Shown: one piece after another, positions 6,243 through 7,106 of the stretch
How the letters are laid out: each line of letters begins with the position of its first letter
Position numbering within the stretch: the first letter of the stretch is position 1
DNA from: JADFUS01 sp964368765
GTDB taxonomy: Bacteria > Bacteroidota > Bacteroidia > Bacteroidales > Rikenellaceae
Assembly: GCA_964368765.1 (NCBI GenBank)
Contig: CAYJCU010000095.1
Location: 1-7,106, forward strand
Length of the DNA: 7,106 bases
Direction of reading: 5' to 3'
The notes under the pieces: model-generated
Told to the model about the DNA's origin: nothing
Database searches by the model: none
What the model saw: only the letters and a program-made list of their open reading frames with translations
Program-made: the position numbers and the translations under genes

Positions 6243-7106
6243 ATGAAACAAGATTCATTAAGCATTCTTTTTTTCGTTCTTAAAGGACGACTACTGAAAA
6301 ATGGCGAAGCTCCTATCATTCTGCGAGTTACGCTAAATGGCAAAGAAGACCAAGCTCGTGTCCTTAGGTCTGTTCCTCTGCAGTTATGGAACCGTGCAAA
6401 GGGGCGTTCTTCGGGTAAAGATGCCGCATCCAAGGAGCTAAACAACTACCTTAATGGGTTGCAAATTCGGTTGCTCTCAATTCATAAGGAACTATCTGAA
6501 CGTGAGGCGCATATCACCCCTTCTTTGCTACTTTCTAAGCTATTTTCTAAGGAGGAGAAACACCTGCTGGTTGCTGTATTCAAAAAGCATATTGCTGAGT
6601 GCACTAAACTTATAGACATAGATTACGAGGCTGTAACTATCAATAGATACGACAATTGCGCACGCAGTCTCGCTCGATTTATCCAGCGAGAGTATCAAAA
6701 AGATGATGTTACTTTCAATGAATTAGATGGCGAATTTGTACGAGGGTTCGAGATTTTTCTTAAAACTGAAAAAAGATTGAGCCAAAACACTCTCGTGCGT
6801 TATATGAAGTGCTTTAAAAAGATTACCAATATGGCATTGGCGAATAAGTGGATGAAAGATGATCCATTCGTGGGTATGGTCTTTAGGCAGACCGAAACAA
6901 ACCCAACGTTTCTATCAATTGAGGAGCTGGATATAATAGCCCAAAAGGAGTTCAAAGTCGAACGACTTGAAATAGTAAGAGATATTTTTCTCTTCTGCTG
7001 CTACACAGGTTTGGCATTCATAGATGCCAAAGAGTTAAAGCCTGAGCACATCATAAAGGATAACAATGGCAATATGTGGGTGCGCAAAGGTCGTGAGAAG
7101 ATGAAA
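6243..7106 (+). CDS. Tyrosine recombinase/integrase of Bacteroidetes type, 3' end outside window
   Basis: The frame is open from ATG 6243 to the window end, giving 288 residues of a protein expected to be about 400 long. It would catalyse site-specific integration and excision of the element. Residues about 1-90 form the arm-DNA-binding region (ILFFVLKGRLLKNGEAPIIL, then LQLWNRAKGR). About 105-205 form the SAM-like core-binding domain (SLARFIQREY, LSQNTLVRYMKCFKKITNMA). The catalytic domain begins near 220 (NPTFLSIEELDII). In box I, CYTGLAFIDAKEL (253-265), the position usually held by catalytic Arg I is Ala258, as in many Bacteroidetes integrases. Lys286 in GREKMK may be the beta-hairpin catalytic lysine. 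The HxxR box and the nucleophilic Tyr lie beyond the edge, so activity cannot be judged. The start is supported by the family-typical N-terminus and an A-rich leader. Codon choice (CTG, CTC, CGA, CGT) looks different from the left-hand genes, supporting transfer. Confidence 0.93.
   Translation, partial: MKQDSLSILFFVLKGRLLKNGEAPIILRVTLNGKEDQARVLRSVPLQLWNRAKGRSSGKDAASKELNNYLNGLQIRLLSIHKELSEREAHITPSLLLSKLFSKEEKHLLVAVFKKHIAECTKLIDIDYEAVTINRYDNCARSLARFIQREYQKDDVTFNELDGEFVRGFEIFLKTEKRLSQNTLVRYMKCFKKITNMALANKWMKDDPFVGMVFRQTETNPTFLSIEELDIIAQKEFKVERLEIVRDIFLFCCYTGLAFIDAKELKPEHIIKDNNGNMWVRKGREKMK

Larger units (their letters stand above)
5971..7106 (+). mobile_element. Left end of a putative tRNA-Phe-integrated element (open to the right)
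   Basis: A tyrosine integrase gene starts about 250 bp beyond the 3' end of tRNA-Phe and reads away from it, the usual layout at the integrase end of ICEs, mobilizable islands and prophages that use a tRNA 3' end as attachment site. The integrase gene is visibly less A/T-rich than the chromosomal genes to the left. The exact left junction is not resolved; it should fall within the T arm or 3' end of the tRNA (about 5971-5996), because the tRNA is kept intact. The right junction, cargo and element type are outside the window. Confidence 0.65.

Noticed and set aside
6227..6445. Minus-strand open frame of 72 codons
   Set aside because: It is antisense to the integrase N-terminus, which has clear family motifs.

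Overview
The window looks like chromosomal DNA from a low-GC member of the Bacteroidales (Bacteroidota). The signs are promoter elements of the TTTG / TAnnTTTG type, starts with A/T-rich leaders and no Shine-Dalgarno sequence, a lipoprotein with an acidic stretch just after the lipobox cysteine, BACON-type domains, and an integrase of the Bacteroidetes type. Genus cannot be fixed from the sequence alone.

Layout, left to right. Positions 1-271 carry no convincing gene. The stretch holds clustered CCATTTT motifs, small palindromes and a terminal-inverted-repeat-like end near 160-174, which may be the edge of an insertion sequence lying mostly off the left side, and then a terminator hairpin (193-230). 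Three minus-strand genes follow. The rightmost (4227-5642) encodes an exported thioredoxin-fold protein. The middle one (1592-4051) is pheT, the phenylalanyl-tRNA synthetase beta chain. The leftmost (272-1570) encodes a BACON-BACON-LRR lipoprotein, starts 21 bp after pheT and probably shares its transcript. A weak terminator-like hairpin (4172-4204) separates the thioredoxin gene from pheT.

A very A/T-rich divergent spacer (5643-5923) precedes a plus-strand tRNA-Phe(GAA) at 5924-5996, which has a near-perfect Bacteroides promoter. Just past the tRNA 3' end is a strong terminator hairpin (6020-6060). A tyrosine recombinase gene follows (from 6243, cut by the window end at 7106), with a base composition visibly less A/T-rich than the genes to the left. 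A tRNA 3' end followed directly by an integrase gene is the classic left junction of an integrative element (ICE, mobilizable island or prophage). The cargo lies to the right, outside this window.

The left two-thirds is ordinary core genome plus one surface lipoprotein. The part most worth following is the tRNA-Phe/integrase junction. I see no defence system, CRISPR array or clearly new system inside these 7.1 kb; if one exists it would be in the element that begins here.
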